The position numbers were made by a program, and so were the translations under genes. Under the pieces are notes generated by a model. It worked only from the letters and a program-made list of their open reading frames with translations. It did not search any database and had not been told where the DNA came from. From assembly GCF_016745425.1 (NCBI RefSeq), contig NZ_JAERVK010000009.1, positions 62,001 through 126,000 on the forward strand: a stretch of DNA of 64,000 nucleotides. Direction: 5' to 3'. The stretch comes from Candidatus Methylomicrobium oryzae (GTDB taxonomy: Bacteria > Pseudomonadota > Gammaproteobacteria > Methylococcales > Methylomonadaceae). Positions 61,190 through 64,000 of the stretch are shown piece after piece (position 1 is the stretch's first letter; every line of letters starts with the position of its first letter).

Positions 61190-62875
61190 ATGCTGCTATT
61201 TTTATGGCGCTCATCATGGATCACTATTACGGGGGTATTGCTGACGGGTGCCATCAGCGGCCTGAGTAATGCCGCGTTGATTGCATTTATCAATACCAGT
61301 CTAGTTGGCCAAAAGAATATCCCATACGCCATCGGGTGGTTTGCCGGATTGGCATTGACCGTATTGGCCAGTCGAACGGCATCTCTTTATTTGTTGAATC
61401 GATTCAGCACGCAATTGGTCCGGGATCTGCGGCTGCGTATCAGCCGGCTGATTTTGAATGCGCCGTATCCAAACTTGCAAAAGATGGGGAAATCGGCGCT
61501 GCTGAGTCATCTGACTGAAGACGTCACCGCCATAGCAAGCGCCAGCGAGCTTTTTCCGGTGCTCTGTATCAACTTTGCAATTCTGGTTGGCTGCATGACT
61601 TATTTGAGTTGGCTGTCTTGGCAATTGGCTCTCGTTCTTGCGGGCATCATTTTGTTTGGTATGACGACTTTCAATTTTTTCAAAGATATACCTCTTAGAT
61701 CCGTCCGAATCGCACGCGGCGAATATGATGTGCTTGGCAGAGGTTTTACTGCGTTGACCGAAGGCGTTCGCGAACTGAAACTTCATCGCCGAAGAAGTGA
61801 AGCGTTTGTTTCCCAATCGCTTTCCAACAGTGCCGAAGCGTATCGGCGGCATTCTTTTCGCGCGGCTGCCGCTTACTTGTGGCTGAACCAATGGATTCAA
61901 TTACTCTATTATCTGACCATCGGTGCGATTTTGTATGCCTTCCCCCTTTGGCAAACACTGAATCAAGAAATCATCAGCGGTTATGTTTTAGTGTTTTTAT
62001 TCATGATGTCCCCTCTCACCATCGTGACGAACAGTTTACCGGCTTTCAGCCGCGCGAAAGTTTCGCTGGATAAGATTTTGCAACTCGATGAGAAGCTTGC
62101 TGAACGAAGCCTTGCCGAACGTCCGGCCGGGTTAGCGTTACAGAAAAGCTTTACGTCATTGACCCTTACCGGCGTTACCCATAGCTTTCACCGGGAAAAG
62201 GAAAACCGGAATTTCACGTTGGGACCGATAAATCTTGAGTTTCATCCCGGCGAGCTTGTGTTTCTGGTAGGCGGAAACGGCAGCGGCAAGACGACATTGG
62301 CAATGCTGTTGATCGGCCTGTACCATCCCGCAAGCGGCATGGTTTCATGGAACGGCTGCCCTGTCGATGGGCACAACCGGGATGCTTATATGCAGAACTT
62401 TTCGGTGATTTTCTCCGACTTTTACCTATTTGACGAGTTGTACGGCGTTGATGCGGTACAACATCGAGACGCCGTGGACGATTATTTACAGCGTTTACAT
62501 CTTAACCATAAGGTAGAAATCATCAATGGCCGGTTTTCTTCGGTGAGCCTGTCCCAAGGGCAACGTAAGCGTCTGGCATTGTTGGTGGCTTATTTAGAGG
62601 ACCGGCCCTTCTATGTGTTTGACGAATGGGCTGCCGATCAAGACCCGGAATTTAAACATGTGTTCTATACCGAGCTGTTGCCGGCACTGAAGGCGCGCGG
62701 CAAAACGGTTTTGGCGATCACGCACGATGAAAAGTATTTCTATCTGGCCGATCGATGCATCAAGCTCGATGAAGGCAATATTGCCGCAATTGAATATCCT
62801 CAGGGATACGCCGGGCACGGTGCGGTAAACGCTGAATGGCCGCGTCCGGCTCAAACAGAAACTTCGATTTCGTGA
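61190..62875 (+). CDS. PvdE/SyrD-type cyclic peptide export ABC transporter
   Basis: 561 residues from an ATG after GGAG. The N-terminal half is a six-helix membrane domain. The C-terminal half is an ATPase with Walker A (GGNGSGKTT), an ABC signature in the variant LSQGQRKR, and Walker B (FYVFDEWAADQDPEF). FDEWAADQDP is typical of the PvdE/SyrD group, which exports pyoverdine precursors or lipopeptides from cytoplasm to periplasm. It is the first gene of an operon with the acylase gene, which starts 15 bases later. Confidence 0.9.
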   Translation: MLLFLWRSSWITITGVLLTGAISGLSNAALIAFINTSLVGQKNIPYAIGWFAGLALTVLASRTASLYLLNRFSTQLVRDLRLRISRLILNAPYPNLQKMGKSALLSHLTEDVTAIASASELFPVLCINFAILVGCMTYLSWLSWQLALVLAGIILFGMTTFNFFKDIPLRSVRIARGEYDVLGRGFTALTEGVRELKLHRRRSEAFVSQSLSNSAEAYRRHSFRAAAAYLWLNQWIQLLYYLTIGAILYAFPLWQTLNQEIISGYVLVFLFMMSPLTIVTNSLPAFSRAKVSLDKILQLDEKLAERSLAERPAGLALQKSFTSLTLTGVTHSFHREKENRNFTLGPINLEFHPGELVFLVGGNGSGKTTLAMLLIGLYHPASGMVSWNGCPVDGHNRDAYMQNFSVIFSDFYLFDELYGVDAVQHRDAVDDYLQRLHLNHKVEIINGRFSSVSLSQGQRKRLALLVAYLEDRPFYVFDEWAADQDPEFKHVFYTELLPALKARGKTVLAITHDEKYFYLADRCIKLDEGNIAAIEYPQGYAGHGAVNAEWPRPAQTETSIS

Positions 62876-62890
62876 TGCAGGCGGGCGGCA

Positions 62891-64000
62891 ATGGCTAAAC
62901 CGAAAAAATGGCTGAGTATTGGACTTGGCTTAATTGGATTACTCGTTATTGCAAGCGGATTGGGCTATCGCGGGTGGCTGCAATCGCTGCCTCTTCTGGA
63001 CGGTGAGTTCAGATTGGCCGGCCTGTCTTCGCCGGCCAGCGTGGACACGGATGCTTACGGTATTCCGCTCATCAACGCCAATAACCGCATCGATGCGGCG
63101 CGCGTACTGGGTTATGTGACGGCCCGCGATCGGTTGTTTCAAATGGATTTGATGCGGCGCAAGAGCGCCGGGCGATTGGCGGAGATATTCGGTGAAATGG
63201 CGCTAAAAAGCGATATACAGTCAAGAATCTACGGCTTTAATGTCAAAGCGCGGCAAATATTGTCCAAGCAGTCGGCAATACATCGCCAGTATTTAGAGGC
63301 TTACGCGGAGGGCGTCAACAGTTATCTCCGGCAAAATCCTGCTTTGCCCTTTGAGTTCAAAGTACTCGGCTACCGGCCTGAGCCTTGGCAGGCTGAAGAT
63401 TGCCTGCTGGTCGTGTTGGGGATGTTTGAAAACTTGACGGCCTGGGTTGAGCGCAGCGAGCGGATGCTCAGCATCATGGAGCGGACCCTGCCGCCCGAAG
63501 TACTGGCGTTTTTGACGCCGGACAGCGACCGGTTTACCGACGATTTGATGAAATTCGCCAAATCCCTTCGGCCTCCGCAAGGCATCCCCGCAGCCGCGAT
63601 GCAAACCTTGCTGGCAGGCGGTGCGCCTGATTCGAAAAGCCTGGCCAAGGCTCCGGAGGAAACCCTGGCCGGCTCCAATGCCTGGGCGGTGAGCGGCGGC
63701 AAGACAAGCGACGGCCGCGCCATACTGGCGAATGATATGCATTTGGGGATTAGCGTCCCCAACATTTGGTACCGCGTTGAACTTCAATATTCCGCGGTGC
63801 GGGCAGCCGGCCTGAATTTGCCGGGCACTCCTTTTCTTATTTCAGGCAGTAACCGGCATATTGCCTGGGGGATAACCAACCTCAGCGGCGACTTTCTGGA
63901 TTTGGTAAAACTTGAAATCAATCCCGACAACGCTCAGCAATACCGGCTCGGCGACCGTTGGCAAAATTTCGACGAACGGCATGAAACGATCCCTATCAAA
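62891..64000 (+). CDS. Penicillin-acylase family amidohydrolase, PvdQ-like (3' end outside window)
   Basis: Open from the ATG at 62891 to the window edge: 370 codons, incomplete. It begins with a basic N-terminus and a membrane or signal helix (WLSIGLGLIGLLVIASGLGY). The N-terminal nucleophile motif is AGSNAWAV, with Ser262 as the residue that becomes the new beta-chain N-terminus after self-cleavage. VLGYVTARDRLFQMDLMRR and DMHLGISVPNIWY are typical of the family. PvdQ is a periplasmic member that removes the fatty acid from acylated pyoverdine precursor. Together with the upstream PvdE-like exporter, this suggests the same deacylation step here. Acylase specificity cannot be proven from this part. 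Confidence 0.85.
   Translation, partial: MAKPKKWLSIGLGLIGLLVIASGLGYRGWLQSLPLLDGEFRLAGLSSPASVDTDAYGIPLINANNRIDAARVLGYVTARDRLFQMDLMRRKSAGRLAEIFGEMALKSDIQSRIYGFNVKARQILSKQSAIHRQYLEAYAEGVNSYLRQNPALPFEFKVLGYRPEPWQAEDCLLVVLGMFENLTAWVERSERMLSIMERTLPPEVLAFLTPDSDRFTDDLMKFAKSLRPPQGIPAAAMQTLLAGGAPDSKSLAKAPEETLAGSNAWAVSGGKTSDGRAILANDMHLGISVPNIWYRVELQYSAVRAAGLNLPGTPFLISGSNRHIAWGITNLSGDFLDLVKLEINPDNAQQYRLGDRWQNFDERHETIPIK

Overview
The window looks like a chromosomal segment of a moderately GC-rich gammaproteobacterium. It carries BaeSR-Spy envelope-stress genes, an MltD-type transglycosylase, FecI/TonB-type iron-uptake logic and a PvdE-type exporter. A methanotroph-like Methylococcales host would fit, but that is weak inference because no taxonomic marker gene or rRNA is present. 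I found no rRNA, tRNA or CRISPR array.

Region 1 (1-7.4 kb) is ordinary chromosome: spy-like, baeR and baeS on the minus strand, a lytic transglycosylase, an alpha/beta hydrolase, a VOC-fold protein and a small zinc-ribbon membrane protein. Region 2 (7.8-11.9 kb) is a three-gene operon matching ZorA, ZorB and ZorC of the Zorya anti-phage system, with no adjacent ZorD helicase or ZorE nuclease. Region 3 (12-21.4 kb) is a mixed accessory zone. It holds a YkgJ-type protein, a half ABC transporter, a MoaD/ThiS-like plus BNR-repeat pair, a zinc-ribbon HEPN-like protein, a broken Fic gene, an RlmN-like radical SAM enzyme, an IS110 transposase and many palindromic repeats. Two of the repeats are MITE-like elements with about 10-bp target duplications.

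Region 4 (21.4-64 kb) is a nonribosomal lipopeptide cluster. Five NRPS proteins give a collinear assembly line: FAAL-PCP-C-A-PCP; C-A-PCP; C-A-PCP; docking-C/E-A-PCP-C-A-PCP-C-A-PCP; docking-C-A-PCP-TE. Specificity residues read from the sequence predict fatty acyl-X-X-Ser-Thr-Ser-X-Gly. The three X modules share one code (DSALIAEVWK), and a dual C/E signature after the first Ser predicts D-Ser. Around the NRPS genes are a CmlA-like diiron beta-hydroxylase, an ankyrin protein, a TonB receptor with an N-terminal signalling domain, a decayed PepSY gene, a glycosyltransferase, a carbamoyltransferase and a sulfotransferase. Further right lie mbtH, a FecI-like sigma factor, a PvdE-like cyclic-peptide exporter and the start of a periplasmic penicillin-acylase (PvdQ-like) gene.

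The combination of acylated start, PvdE-type export, periplasmic acylase, signalling TonB receptor, ECF sigma factor and MbtH mirrors pyoverdine maturation, but there are no chromophore or hydroxyornithine genes. My working hypothesis is a tailored (glycosylated, carbamoylated, sulfated) lipopeptide metallophore that is made acylated and trimmed after export. IS5 and RAYT transposase remnants on the right and IS110/MITE elements on the left suggest the cluster was acquired or rearranged.
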